Positions 8,752-15,935 of a stretch of 33,418 nt of DNA are shown piece after piece (position 1 is the stretch's first letter; the number at the start of each line of letters is the position of its first letter). This stretch comes from Streptomyces neyagawaensis. GTDB taxonomy: Bacteria > Actinomycetota > Actinomycetes > Streptomycetales > Streptomycetaceae. The position numbers and the translations under genes were made by a program. The notes below the pieces were generated by a model that did not search any database, had not been told where the DNA came from, and saw only the letters and a program-made list of their open reading frames with translations. The DNA lies in assembly GCF_023516595.1 (NCBI RefSeq), contig NZ_JAMGBG010000178.1, positions 1 to 33,418 on the forward strand, written 5' to 3'.

Positions 8752-8824
8752 ACTTACTTGACGACCGGCTAGTTGGGGGCCTAGTTTCCCCAAGTGTAGT
8801 CAACTAGCCGGGCGGCAAGTAAGT
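8752..8824. promoter_or_regulatory. Large palindromic operator between the TetR and MFS genes
   Basis: Two 24-nt arms (8752-8775 and 8801-8824) are inverted repeats with 22 of 24 matches, separated by 25 nt. The outer part of each arm carries ACTTACTTG/CAAGTAAGT and the inner part CTAGTTG/CAACTAG. A further inverted pair, TTGGGG (8773-8778) and CCCCAA (8788-8793), nests inside. TTGACG (8758-8763) and TAGTTT (8782-8787), 18 nt apart, could be the exporter promoter and would be covered by a bound repressor. Confidence 0.75.
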
Positions 8825-8857
8825 AGGGAAGCGGTCCGGGGGGAAGGAAGGACCGTC

Positions 8858-10564
8858 ATGAGCGCGGACACCGAGAAGGACGCGACCAGAGGGGCCGGCG
8901 GGTCCGGAGGGGCGGCCGGAGGGGCGGTGGGCGCCGCCGCCGCGACCGCCGCCGCCCCGACCGCTGCCGTGGCCGACGACGCCGTCCGCGACACGGTTCG
9001 TGACGCGGTCCCCGGCGGGGCTCCCGGTGACGGCGAGGGTGCGCAGGAGCCGCAGCCGCGCAGTGTGCGTGTCGTGCTGTTCGCTCTCATGATCGCGATG
9101 CTGCTCGCGATGCTCGACAACATGATCGTGGGCACCGCGATGCCGACGATCGTGGGCGACCTCGGAGGGCTCTCACACCTGTCGTGGGTGGTGACCGCGT
9201 ACACGCTCGCGACCGCCGCCTCCACCCCCATCTGGGGCAAGCTCGGCGACCTCTACGGCCGCAAGAGCATCTTCCTGACCTCGATCGTGATCTTCCTGAT
9301 CGGATCGGCGCTCAGCGGTATGGCGCAGGACATGGATCAGCTGATCGGCTTCCGCGCCCTCCAGGGCCTCGGCGCCGGCGGCCTCATGGTCGGCGTCATG
9401 GCGATCATCGGCGATCTGATCCCGCCGCGGGAGCGGGGCAAGTACCAGGGCATGATGGCCGGTGTCATGGCCCTCGCGATGATCGCGGGGCCGCTGGTCG
9501 GCGGGACCATCACCGACCACTGGGGATGGCGCTGGTCCTTCTACATCAACCTGCCGCTCGGCGTGGTGGCGCTGGCCGCCATCAGTGTCGTCCTGCATCT
9601 GCCGAAGCCGTCGCGCGAGGCCCGGTCGGCGCGGAGCATCGACTACCTGGGCGCGGCGCTGCTGACCGTCGGCATCACGGCGATCGTGCTGGTCACGACG
9701 TGGGGCGGCACCGAGTACGCGTGGGGGTCGGCCGTCATCATGGAGCTGACCGCGATCGGTGTGGCCGCGCTCGTCGGGTTCCTGTTCGTGGAGACCAAGG
9801 CGGCCGAGCCGGTGATGCCGCTGCACATCTTCCGCAGCCGGAACTTCACCCTGATGTCCCTGATCGGGTTCATCACCGGGTTCGTGATGTTCGGCGCGGT
9901 CCTCTTCCTTCCGCTCTACCAGCAGTCCGTGCAGGGCGCGTCCGCGACCAACTCCGGGCTGTTGCTGCTGCCGATGCTGGGCGCGATGCTCGCGGTGTCG
10001 ATGGTCGCCGGGCGCGTGACCACGGGCAGCGGACGCTACAAGGTCTTCCCCCTCGTCGGCAGCGTCCTGATGATCACGGGCCTGTTCCTGCTGGCGCAGA
10101 TGGACACCGGGACGAGCCGGGTGACGTCCGGGGTGTTCATGGCGGTGCTCGGCGCCGGTATGGGATGCCTGATGCAGATCACCATGCTCGTCGCGCAGAA
10201 CAGCGTCGAGATGAAGGACATGGGCGTCGCGTCCTCCACGACCACGCTGTCCCGGACGCTCGGGTCGTCCTTCGGTGTCGCGATCATGGGCGCGCTGTTC
10301 AACAGCCGGGTCCAGGACGTCATGGCCGAGCGGGCCGGTGCGCTGGGGTCCAAGGTGACCGAGCAGTCCGCACAGCTGGACGCGGCGAGCCTGGCGAAGC
10401 TGCCGGTGCCGGCGCGGGAGGCGTACCAGTACGCGGTGGCCTCCGGCACGCACTCGGCGTTCCTGCTGGGTTCCGTGGTCGCCGTCCTCGCGCTGGCGGC
10501 CGCGGTGTTCGTGAAGGAGGTGCCGCTGCGGGGAGCCGGGGGGCCGCCCGTGGCGGCGGAGTAG
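8858..10564 (+). CDS. MFS drug exporter, DHA2 (EmrB/QacA) family, 14 TM
   Basis: This is a 568-aa proton-driven multidrug efflux protein of the inner membrane. A ~65-residue Ala/Gly-rich, probably disordered cytoplasmic N-terminus precedes TM1 (V-L-F-A-L-M-I-A-M-L-L-A-M-L-D-N-M-I-V). Motif A is G-K-L-G-D-L-Y-G-R-K (~126-135). The antiporter motif C region is G-P-L-V-G-G-T-I-T-D, followed by the DHA2 hallmark W-R-W-S-F-Y-I-N-L-P-L-G. The remaining hydrophobic segments fit the 14-TM topology. The D-N pair in TM1 is the conserved DHA2 acidic position. The Shine-Dalgarno GGAAGGAAGG lies at 8842-8851. Expression is presumably controlled by the divergent TetR protein. The substrate cannot be read from sequence. 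Confidence 0.95.
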   Translation: MSADTEKDATRGAGGSGGAAGGAVGAAAATAAAPTAAVADDAVRDTVRDAVPGGAPGDGEGAQEPQPRSVRVVLFALMIAMLLAMLDNMIVGTAMPTIVGDLGGLSHLSWVVTAYTLATAASTPIWGKLGDLYGRKSIFLTSIVIFLIGSALSGMAQDMDQLIGFRALQGLGAGGLMVGVMAIIGDLIPPRERGKYQGMMAGVMALAMIAGPLVGGTITDHWGWRWSFYINLPLGVVALAAISVVLHLPKPSREARSARSIDYLGAALLTVGITAIVLVTTWGGTEYAWGSAVIMELTAIGVAALVGFLFVETKAAEPVMPLHIFRSRNFTLMSLIGFITGFVMFGAVLFLPLYQQSVQGASATNSGLLLLPMLGAMLAVSMVAGRVTTGSGRYKVFPLVGSVLMITGLFLLAQMDTGTSRVTSGVFMAVLGAGMGCLMQITMLVAQNSVEMKDMGVASSTTTLSRTLGSSFGVAIMGALFNSRVQDVMAERAGALGSKVTEQSAQLDAASLAKLPVPAREAYQYAVASGTHSAFLLGSVVAVLALAAAVFVKEVPLRGAGGPPVAAE

Positions 10565-10575
10565 CCGAACCAGGC

Positions 10576-10684
10576 GGCGGTGTCCCGTGAAGGGCACCGC
10601 CTTCGGGAGGATCCCCTCCTGGAAGGCACCGTCTCCCGAAACGCACCGCCTCGTGAAGGGCAGGGGTTCGCGCCCCTGCCCTTC
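10576..10684. terminator. Hairpin cluster between the convergent MFS and cseC genes
   Basis: The main structure is a perfect 12-bp stem (10655-10666/10673-10684) with a TTCGCG loop; its right arm covers part of the cseC stop codon. A second 7-bp hairpin (10576-10582/10595-10601) lies just after the exporter stop. The sequence GTGAAGGGCA occurs twice in the spacer. No T run follows, as is common for high-GC terminators. The position between converging genes supports bidirectional termination. Confidence 0.7.
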
Positions 10685-12287
10685 AGGCTGTCGTCTCGCC
10701 CGACATCGGCAGCATCGGGTAGCTGCCCGTGTTGGTGGGGGCGTGTTCGGGGAGCCAGAGGACGGCCACGGCGCCCTCCGCCGGTACGGAGTCCGGGGCG
10801 CCGGGCGGTCGGACGTTGCGGAAGGTGAGGCGGGCGCCGAGGACCCGGGCCTGACCGGCGGCGATGGTGAGGCCGAGGCCGTGACCCTGGCCGGCGCGGT
10901 CCGAGGCGCCGGTGCGGAAGCGGCGCGGGCCGTCGGCCAGCAGCTCCTCGGGGAAGCCGGGACCGTGGTCGCGGACCCGGATGACCCGCCCCTCGACGGA
11001 CACCTCGATCGGCGGCTTGCCGTGCTTCGCCGCGTTGGCCAGCAGATTCAGCAGCACCCGCTCCAGGCGCCGGGGGTCCGTCGTCACCTCCGACTCATGG
11101 ACCACCTGCACCCGCACACCCGCGTCCCGCGCCGCCACCCGCCGGCTCACGAACTCGCCCAGCATGATGTCCTGCAACTCGGCCCGCTCCGACGCGCCGT
11201 CGAGCCGCGCCACCTCCAGCACGTCCTCGACGAGCGTCCGCAGCGCCTGGGCCCGGTCGCGGACCAGCTCGGTGGGGCGGCCCGGAGGGAGAAGTTCCGC
11301 GGCGGTGAGCAGACCCGTCACCGGGGTGCGCAGCTCATGGGCGATGTCCGCCGTCACGCGGCGCTCCGCCTCGATCCGCTGCCGCAGCGTGTCGGCCATG
11401 GCGTCCACCGCCCGCGCCAGCTCGGCGGTCTCGTCCCGCGTGACCCCGCCGATCGCGTCCTGCACCCGTACGTCCGTCTCGCCCTTGGCGACCTGGTTCG
11501 CGGCGGCCGCCGCCTTGCGCAGCCGGCGGGACATCCGCCCGCCGATGAGGACACCGAGGGCCGAGCCGCCGAAGACGACCGCGATCGAGCCGATGATCAG
11601 GGCCTGGTCGAGATCCCGCAGCACCGTCGAGCTGTGGTCGGTGTGCGTGTGCAGCGACAGCACCCGGTTGTCCTTCAACGGCACAGCCGCCCAGATGTCC
11701 GGCACCCCGTCGGGGCCCTCCGAGACATACGTCGCCCGGCGGCCCTCCATGACCTTGGCCAGCAGGTCCTGCGGGATCTCGGGGTCGTTGATCCGCACCC
11801 CGAACGCCCCCGACTTCAGCGGGCGCCCCGACTCGTACATGCGCTGGGCGACCTGGATGCGCTCGTCGGCCAGGTCACGCGCGTTGTCCAGCATCGACAC
11901 CCGTGCCGCGTTGTGCACGACCAGGCTCAGCGCGATCGCCACCAGCGCCCCGACGAACGCGATCGCGGCGCTGAGCTGCCAGCGCAGCCCGGTGCGCAGG
12001 CCCGAGACCGGGCCCCCGGAGACCGTGTCGACGCCGTCGGCGGCACCGGCACCCGAGCCACCCGCCCCGGGCCCGCGCCCGCCGCCCGCACCGACACCGC
12101 TCCGGCTGCCACTGCCGCCGCCGCTGCCCGCACCGACACCGCTCCAGGCGCCCCCGCCCCGGCCCCCGCCGGCTCCGACCCCGGCGCCCGGACCGCTCGC
12201 CGCACCGGTTCTCGGCCGGGCGGCGTCCGATCCGGCCCCGCCCGGTGCTCCCGGCCCCCGCCGTCCTCGTATCCCCCTCATGGCCAT
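10683..12287 (-). CDS. cseC: CseC, membrane sensor histidine kinase for envelope stress
   Basis: CseC (534 aa) senses cell-envelope damage and phosphorylates CseB. Residues ~1-100 are an unusual Gly/Ala/Ser/Arg-rich cytoplasmic extension with G-V-G-A-G repeats. TM1 (I-A-F-V-G-A-L-V-A-I-A-L-S-L-V-V), an extracytoplasmic sensor loop, TM2 (A-L-I-I-G-S-I-A-V-V-F-G-G-S-A-L-G-V-L), a HAMP domain and the dimerisation box A-D-I-A-H317-E-L-R-T-P follow. The ATPase has an N box (L-L-N-L-L-A-N-A-A-K-H-G) and G boxes D-H-G-P-G-F and G-H-G-L-G-L. Identity comes from both motifs and the sigE-cseA-cseB-cseC order. The ATG at 12287 is 14 nt after the cseB stop with a weak ribosome site; the ATG at 12281 is an equal alternative. 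Confidence 0.95.
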   Translation of the reverse strand: MAMRGIRGRRGPGAPGGAGSDAARPRTGAASGPGAGVGAGGGRGGGAWSGVGAGSGGGSGSRSGVGAGGGRGPGAGGSGAGAADGVDTVSGGPVSGLRTGLRWQLSAAIAFVGALVAIALSLVVHNAARVSMLDNARDLADERIQVAQRMYESGRPLKSGAFGVRINDPEIPQDLLAKVMEGRRATYVSEGPDGVPDIWAAVPLKDNRVLSLHTHTDHSSTVLRDLDQALIIGSIAVVFGGSALGVLIGGRMSRRLRKAAAAANQVAKGETDVRVQDAIGGVTRDETAELARAVDAMADTLRQRIEAERRVTADIAHELRTPVTGLLTAAELLPPGRPTELVRDRAQALRTLVEDVLEVARLDGASERAELQDIMLGEFVSRRVAARDAGVRVQVVHESEVTTDPRRLERVLLNLLANAAKHGKPPIEVSVEGRVIRVRDHGPGFPEELLADGPRRFRTGASDRAGQGHGLGLTIAAGQARVLGARLTFRNVRPPGAPDSVPAEGAVAVLWLPEHAPTNTGSYPMLPMSGETTA

Positions 12288-12301
12288 ACCGGCGGCCCCG
12301 C

Positions 12302-13009
12302 TCAGGCCTTGAGCTTGTAGCCGAAGCCGCGGACCGTCTCGATGCGGTCCTGGCCGATCTTCGCGCGCAGTCGCTGCACATGGACGTCGACGACACGGGT
12401 GTCGCCGCCCCAGCCGTAGTCCCAGACGCGTTCGAGGAGCTTGTCACGGGACAGGACCGTGCCGGGGGCCGAGGAGAACTCCAGGAGCAGCCGCATCTCG
12501 GTCGGCGTCAGGGCCACCTGGTCGCCGGCCTTGCGTACCTCCATGCCCTCGGTGTCGACCACCAGTTCGCCGAAGGTGAGGACCCCGTCGGTGCCGGCGG
12601 ACCCGTCGTCGTCGGCCCGGGCGTCGCCGCCGCTCGCGTGCCCGAAGCGGCGCAGCACCGCCCGGATCCGGGCGACCAGGACGGCGCCGTCGAACGGCTT
12701 GGTGACGTAGTCGTCGGCGCCCGCCTCCAGGCCGAGGACGACGTCGATGGAGTCGGCGCGCGCGGAGAGCATGATCACCGGGACGGTCGACTCGTCACGG
12801 ATACGGCGGCACAGCGAGACCCCGTCGAGGCCGGGGACCATGACGTCGAGGAGCGCGATGTCCGGCCGGTTCGCCCGGAACGCCTCCAGGCCCGACAGCC
12901 CGTCGGGCATGGCTGTGACCGCGAAGCCGTCCCGCTCCAGCGCGAGCTGGGTGGCCTCGCGGATGACATCGTCGTCCTCGACGAACAGGACGTGGGTCTG
13001 CTCTGCCAT
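12302..13009 (-). CDS. cseB: CseB, OmpR-type response regulator activating sigE
   Basis: CseB (235 aa) is phosphorylated by CseC and activates the sigE promoter. The receiver domain has the acidic pair E11-D12-D13, phospho-acceptor D55 (I-A-L-L-D-V-M-V-P-G), and the conserved Lys in Y-V-T-K-P-F. The OmpR/PhoB winged helix at the C-terminus reads L-T-P-T-E-M-R-L-L-L-E-F and ends R-G-F-G-Y-K-L. A ~20-residue acidic/Gly linker (G-G-D-A-R-A-D-D-D-G) joins the two. It starts 60 nt after the cseA stop and is followed closely by cseC, so the genes form one minus-strand operon. Confidence 0.97.
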   Translation of the reverse strand: MAEQTHVLFVEDDDVIREATQLALERDGFAVTAMPDGLSGLEAFRANRPDIALLDVMVPGLDGVSLCRRIRDESTVPVIMLSARADSIDVVLGLEAGADDYVTKPFDGAVLVARIRAVLRRFGHASGGDARADDDGSAGTDGVLTFGELVVDTEGMEVRKAGDQVALTPTEMRLLLEFSSAPGTVLSRDKLLERVWDYGWGGDTRVVDVHVQRLRAKIGQDRIETVRGFGYKLKA

Positions 13010-13069
13010 CCGGTCTTCTCGTCCGCTCTCGGTAGTGATCGGTGGGGTGGGGGAAGGGCTGGGCCGGTG

Positions 13070-13750
13070 TCAGCGGGGTTCGGGGGTGGGCGACTCCGCG
13101 CCGCCCACCGAGGTGCTGTACTCCGTGCGCGTACTGGACCGTTCGACGAAGCGGTCCTTCAGCCAGCGATAGGTGGTCACGTCCTCGCTGGACGGATACG
13201 CGGACGGGTCGCCGTACCGGTCGTTCTCGTACAGCTGCCGCGTCACCAGCAGGTCTCCGCGGTCGATCTCCGCGTACACGGGTGGCTGTTCGGAGAGGAA
13301 GACGCTGCGGTACTTGCCCTTCTCCGAGCGGTACACGTACGAGGCCACGCCGACGGCGTCCGCGCAGGACAGCACGTTCACCACTATGTCGTCCGCCGAG
13401 CCCCCGGTCAGATCGCCGTAGATGACGTCGATCGGCGGCTTGTCGGCCACGCACGGCTCCAGGTCCGCCTTCACCGCTCTGCTGACCTGTGGGTCGGCCC
13501 GGACCAGCCGCACGACCTCGTCCACGCTCGGCTGGTCGCCGTGCGCCGAGGCGGAGACGGCCGGTGACGGGGCGCCCGCCTTCAACGAGTCGCTGTCCGC
13601 CGGGCCCTCGTCGCGGGCGCCGGTGCCGCCCGTGCCGCAGGCGGAGACGGAAAGGCCGAGGGCGGCGAGCACGGCCACCGCCGTGATCACCGCCTTCGAG
13701 GCCTGCCTGGCCCCTTTGTCGGGGCCGGCCGCTGTGCTCAGGCCGCGCAA
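13070..13750 (-). CDS. cseA: CseA, lipoprotein modulator of the sigma-E response
   Basis: CseA is a surface lipoprotein that, in S. coelicolor, dampens sigE expression. The 226-aa reading has a hydrophobic signal segment (V-I-T-A-V-A-V-L-A-A-L-G-L) ending in lipobox V-S-A-C, then a Gly/Ser/Asp linker and a ~150-aa extracytoplasmic domain (V-Y-A-E-I-D-R-G-D-L-L-V-T). The start is uncertain. TTG at 13750 has GGAG elements just upstream and overlaps sigE by 13 nt. A CTG at 13741 overlaps the sigE TGA, and a GTG inside the signal peptide is less likely. Whichever is used, translation is coupled to sigE. Family function is from the S. coelicolor orthologue; the position in the operon supports it. 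Confidence 0.9.
   Translation of the reverse strand: MRGLSTAAGPDKGARQASKAVITAVAVLAALGLSVSACGTGGTGARDEGPADSDSLKAGAPSPAVSASAHGDQPSVDEVVRLVRADPQVSRAVKADLEPCVADKPPIDVIYGDLTGGSADDIVVNVLSCADAVGVASYVYRSEKGKYRSVFLSEQPPVYAEIDRGDLLVTRQLYENDRYGDPSAYPSSEDVTTYRWLKDRFVERSSTRTEYSTSVGGAESPTPEPR
13707..13728 (-). terminator. Possible attenuator hairpin just after sigE
   Basis: The core GGCCCC (13709-13714)/GGGGCC (13721-13726) with a 6-nt loop extends to 8 bp with one G-U pair. It lies 10-30 nt past the sigE stop, inside the first codons of cseA. No T run is present on the minus strand. In S. coelicolor most sigE transcription is reported to stop just downstream of sigE, so this is a candidate for that event. 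Confidence 0.4.
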
Positions 13751-14289
13751 CGCTCCTGCTCCTTGTTCGGTGCGAGCGCGCGGGCGGCGCGCTCTGCGAG
13801 GTCCCGCGACTCCAACTCCTCGCGGAGCCGGGCCAGCGCACGGTGGAGCGTGCTCTTCACGGTTCCGGCCGACATGCCGAGGGCGGCGGCCGTCTCCTCC
13901 GTGGACATCTGCTCCCAGTGTCGCAGCACCACGACGCTGCGCTGCTTCGGAGCGAGTACCTTCATGATGTCCATGAGGAGCGCGCGGTCCGCGTGCTGCT
14001 CGGTGGAGTCGTCGATGCAGGCGTCCGGGAGCTGCTCGGTCGGGACCTCCTCCAGCTTTCGGGCCCGCCACCACTCGGTCCGCGTGTTGATCATGACCCG
14101 GCGCAGATACGCGTCCGCCAGCCGCTTGTCCGCGATGCCGTCCCAGCGGCCGTACGTCCGGGCCAGCGCCGTCTGCAGCAGATCCTGGGCGTCCACCGGG
14201 TCCGGGACGAGCCGGCGGGCGCTGCGCAGCAGCGCGTCCTGCCGGGTGCGGACGTACTCCTCGAATTCGAGCACCTCGCCGTGCGCCAT
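13738..14289 (-). CDS. sigE: Sigma-E, ECF sigma factor for cell-envelope stress
   Basis: Sigma-E (183 aa) directs transcription of envelope-homeostasis genes when the wall is damaged. Region 2 runs from E-F-E-E-Y-V-R-T-R-Q through D-A-Q-D-L-L-Q-T-A-L-A-R-T-Y (2.1-2.2) to A-Y-L-R-R-V-M-I-N-T. Region 4 has Q-R-S-V-V-V-L-R-H-W-E and the helix-turn-helix T-E-E-T-A-A-A-L-G-M-S-A-G-T-V-K-S. It ends E-R-C-A-A. There is no anti-sigma gene beside it; control is by CseBC. The ATG at 14289 has GGAGG nine bases upstream and is chosen over the in-frame TTG at 14295. Near-identity of the core to the S. coelicolor protein and the cse order make the call secure. Confidence 0.98.
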   Translation of the reverse strand: MAHGEVLEFEEYVRTRQDALLRSARRLVPDPVDAQDLLQTALARTYGRWDGIADKRLADAYLRRVMINTRTEWWRARKLEEVPTEQLPDACIDDSTEQHADRALLMDIMKVLAPKQRSVVVLRHWEQMSTEETAAALGMSAGTVKSTLHRALARLREELESRDLAERAARALAPNKEQERCAA

Positions 14290-14574
14290 GATCAACCGCC
14301 TCCGTTCCCCGTTTGCCGACCCGCGCGCGGTCTGCGCCGTCGGTTTTCCGCTCCGTCGTGCCGCCGAACGCGTTCTGGTCGCGCGTTCCGCCGCTGTGTC
14401 CCGCTGGTTCGTTCGCGTGTTCCTGCGGTACGTCGAAGAAGCTACGGAGCTGTTGTCACGGAGGTGTCCGAGGCAGCCTGCGGAGAACGCTCGGCTGTCC
14501 GTCGGTTGTGTAACAGAAGTAGGAACGGGGTAAAGCGAGGGGCGATTCGGGGCGGGTATCGGGTGATTCGCCCC
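14290..14574. promoter_or_regulatory. sigE upstream region
   Basis: This non-coding stretch lies between the sigE start and the 23-bp repeat array. It must hold the CseB-dependent sigE promoter on the minus strand. TAGCTT (14442-14437 on minus) is a possible -10, but I could not identify a convincing -35 or a CseB site. It contains no credible ORF. Confidence 0.35.
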
Positions 14575-14735
14575 TACGGGGCCCGCCGGATCGCCGTTAC
14601 GGGGCCCGACGGATCGCCGTTACGGGGCCCGACGGATCGCTGTTACGGAGCCCGCCGCGTCTGCGTTACGGAGTCCGCCGCGTCTGCGTCACGGACTCCG
14701 TGGGATCGGCGTTGTGGGGTCCGCCCCGTGGAGTC
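14575..14735. repeat. Tandem array, 23-bp unit x 7
   Basis: Units start at 14575, 14598, 14621, 14644, 14667, 14690 and 14713, exactly 23 bp apart. The consensus begins TACGGGGCCC, continues G(C/A)CGGATCG, and ends CCGT. Units 1-3 are nearly identical, 4-5 form a second type (GCGTCTGCGT end), and 6-7 are degenerate. A perfect 10-bp inverted repeat (14668-14677/14692-14701) arises within units 5-6. The array starts 56 nt beyond the mutY stop and about 290 nt before sigE. There are no spacers, so it is not CRISPR. Confidence 0.9.
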
Positions 14736-14790
14736 CGCGGGAGGTCCGGCGCGGACTCCGGTCGGGGCAGGCGTGGTTGGGTGACGAGTG

Positions 14791-15714
14791 TCAGGTGAGG
14801 GGGAGTCGGTAGAAGCCGTCGGGGAGGGGCTCCACCAGTCCGTCGGAGACCAGGCCGTCGAGCGCCCGGGCCCGCTGCACCGGCTCGTCCCAGACCCGGT
14901 CGAGCACCGTCTGCGGTACGGGCTCCACCGCGTCCCGCAGTACGGCGAGGAGCTTGCCGCGCACCTGCCGGTCGGTCCCGGCGTACGTCTGGCCCCGGCG
15001 CGCCGGCCCGTCGTGCGCGGGCTTCCCGGCGAGCCGCCAGGCGCACTGCGCGGCGATGGGGCAGTGGTGGCAGGACTCGTTCTTCGCCGTGCACACCAGC
15101 GCGCCCAGCTCCATCGACGCGGCCGCCCAGCGCGACGCCGTGCCCTCGTCCTCCGGCAGCAGGGCGCGCGCCAGCTTCCGCTCGGCGGCCGTCGTGGCGT
15201 TCGGCGGGTACTGCGTCCCGGTGACCGCGCGGGCGAGGACCCGGCGGACGTTCGTGTCCAGCACGGCGTGCCGCTGCCCGTACGCGAACGACGCCACGGC
15301 CGCCGCCGTGTACTCCCCGATGCCCGGCAGCGCCAGCAACTGCGCGTGGTCCCTCGGTACGTCGCCGCCGTGCCGTTCCGTTATGGCCGCCGCCGCGCCG
15401 TGCAGCCGCAGTGCCCGGCGTGGATAGCCGAGCCGGCCCCACGCGCGCACCGCCTCACCCGGCGGTTCCTTCGCGAGGTCAGCGGGGCGGGGCCAGCGGG
15501 ACAACCACTGCTCGTAGACCGGCAGCACACGGTTGACCGGCGTCTGCTGAAGCATGAACTCACTGACCATCACCCCCCACGGGCCGGCCTCCGGCCGCCG
15601 CCACGGAAGATCCCGCGCGTGCGTCTCGAACCAGGCGATCACCGGGGTGTGCAGGGGGGAGGCGGACGGGGTCGGGTCGACGGTGTTGCTCTGGGGCGTG
15701 GTGGGTGCAGTCAT
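14791..15714 (-). CDS. mutY: MutY-type A/G-specific adenine glycosylase
   Basis: MutY removes adenine mispaired with 8-oxoguanine, preventing G:C to T:A changes. The 307-aa protein has catalytic E52 (S-E52-F-M-L-Q-Q-T-P-V), the helix-hairpin-helix L-P-G-I-G-E-Y-T-A (129-137), catalytic D153 (A-V-L-D-T-N-V-R-R-V-L) and the [4Fe-4S] ligands C208-x6-C215-x2-C218-x5-C224. The C-terminus is a short winged-helix-like segment rather than the Nudix-like 8-oxoG-reading domain of E. coli MutY, so it is ~40 aa shorter. The ATG at 15714 follows GGAGG closely. A longer reading that continues upstream to 17253 is spurious. It is transcribed toward sigE but separated from it by the 23-bp array. Confidence 0.95.
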   Translation of the reverse strand: MTAPTTPQSNTVDPTPSASPLHTPVIAWFETHARDLPWRRPEAGPWGVMVSEFMLQQTPVNRVLPVYEQWLSRWPRPADLAKEPPGEAVRAWGRLGYPRRALRLHGAAAAITERHGGDVPRDHAQLLALPGIGEYTAAAVASFAYGQRHAVLDTNVRRVLARAVTGTQYPPNATTAAERKLARALLPEDEGTASRWAAASMELGALVCTAKNESCHHCPIAAQCAWRLAGKPAHDGPARRGQTYAGTDRQVRGKLLAVLRDAVEPVPQTVLDRVWDEPVQRARALDGLVSDGLVEPLPDGFYRLPLT

Positions 15715-15774
15715 GGCACCTCCGATCCTGCCATGTCGCTCCGCTGGGGTGGTGGGGGCGCGGCGGAGGGGTGG

Positions 15775-15935
15775 GGGGGCACCTGTTGTACGCCGGGTGC
15801 GGGTGGGTGGGGGCTTGTCGCGCCCACGAGGCGGAGCCGCATATGTCACCGCCCGGCGCCTCCAGGGGCGCGGGGAACTGCGCGAGAAACCACGACGCGC
15901 CCGCACCCACCAAAACCACACGCACCCCCGAGCTA
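15775..15935. repeat. Streptomyces-type interspersed palindromic (REP-like) element
   Basis: The spacer between mutY and the LLM gene carries words typical of a repeat that recurs between genes in many streptomycetes: CTTGTCGCGCCCACG, GGCGGAGCCGCATATG and AGGGGCGCGGGGAACTGCGC. Partly complementary GGTGCGGGTGGG and CCCGCACCCACC at the ends allow a long imperfect hairpin. Fragments of the same word (GGGGCGCGGGG) recur at 18274-18284 and, diverged, near 26730. It holds no ORF. Confidence 0.6.

Noticed and set aside
14575..14735. CRISPR array
   Set aside because: Repeats are directly adjacent with no spacers, and there are no cas genes; the same holds for the 22-, 30- and 61-bp arrays.
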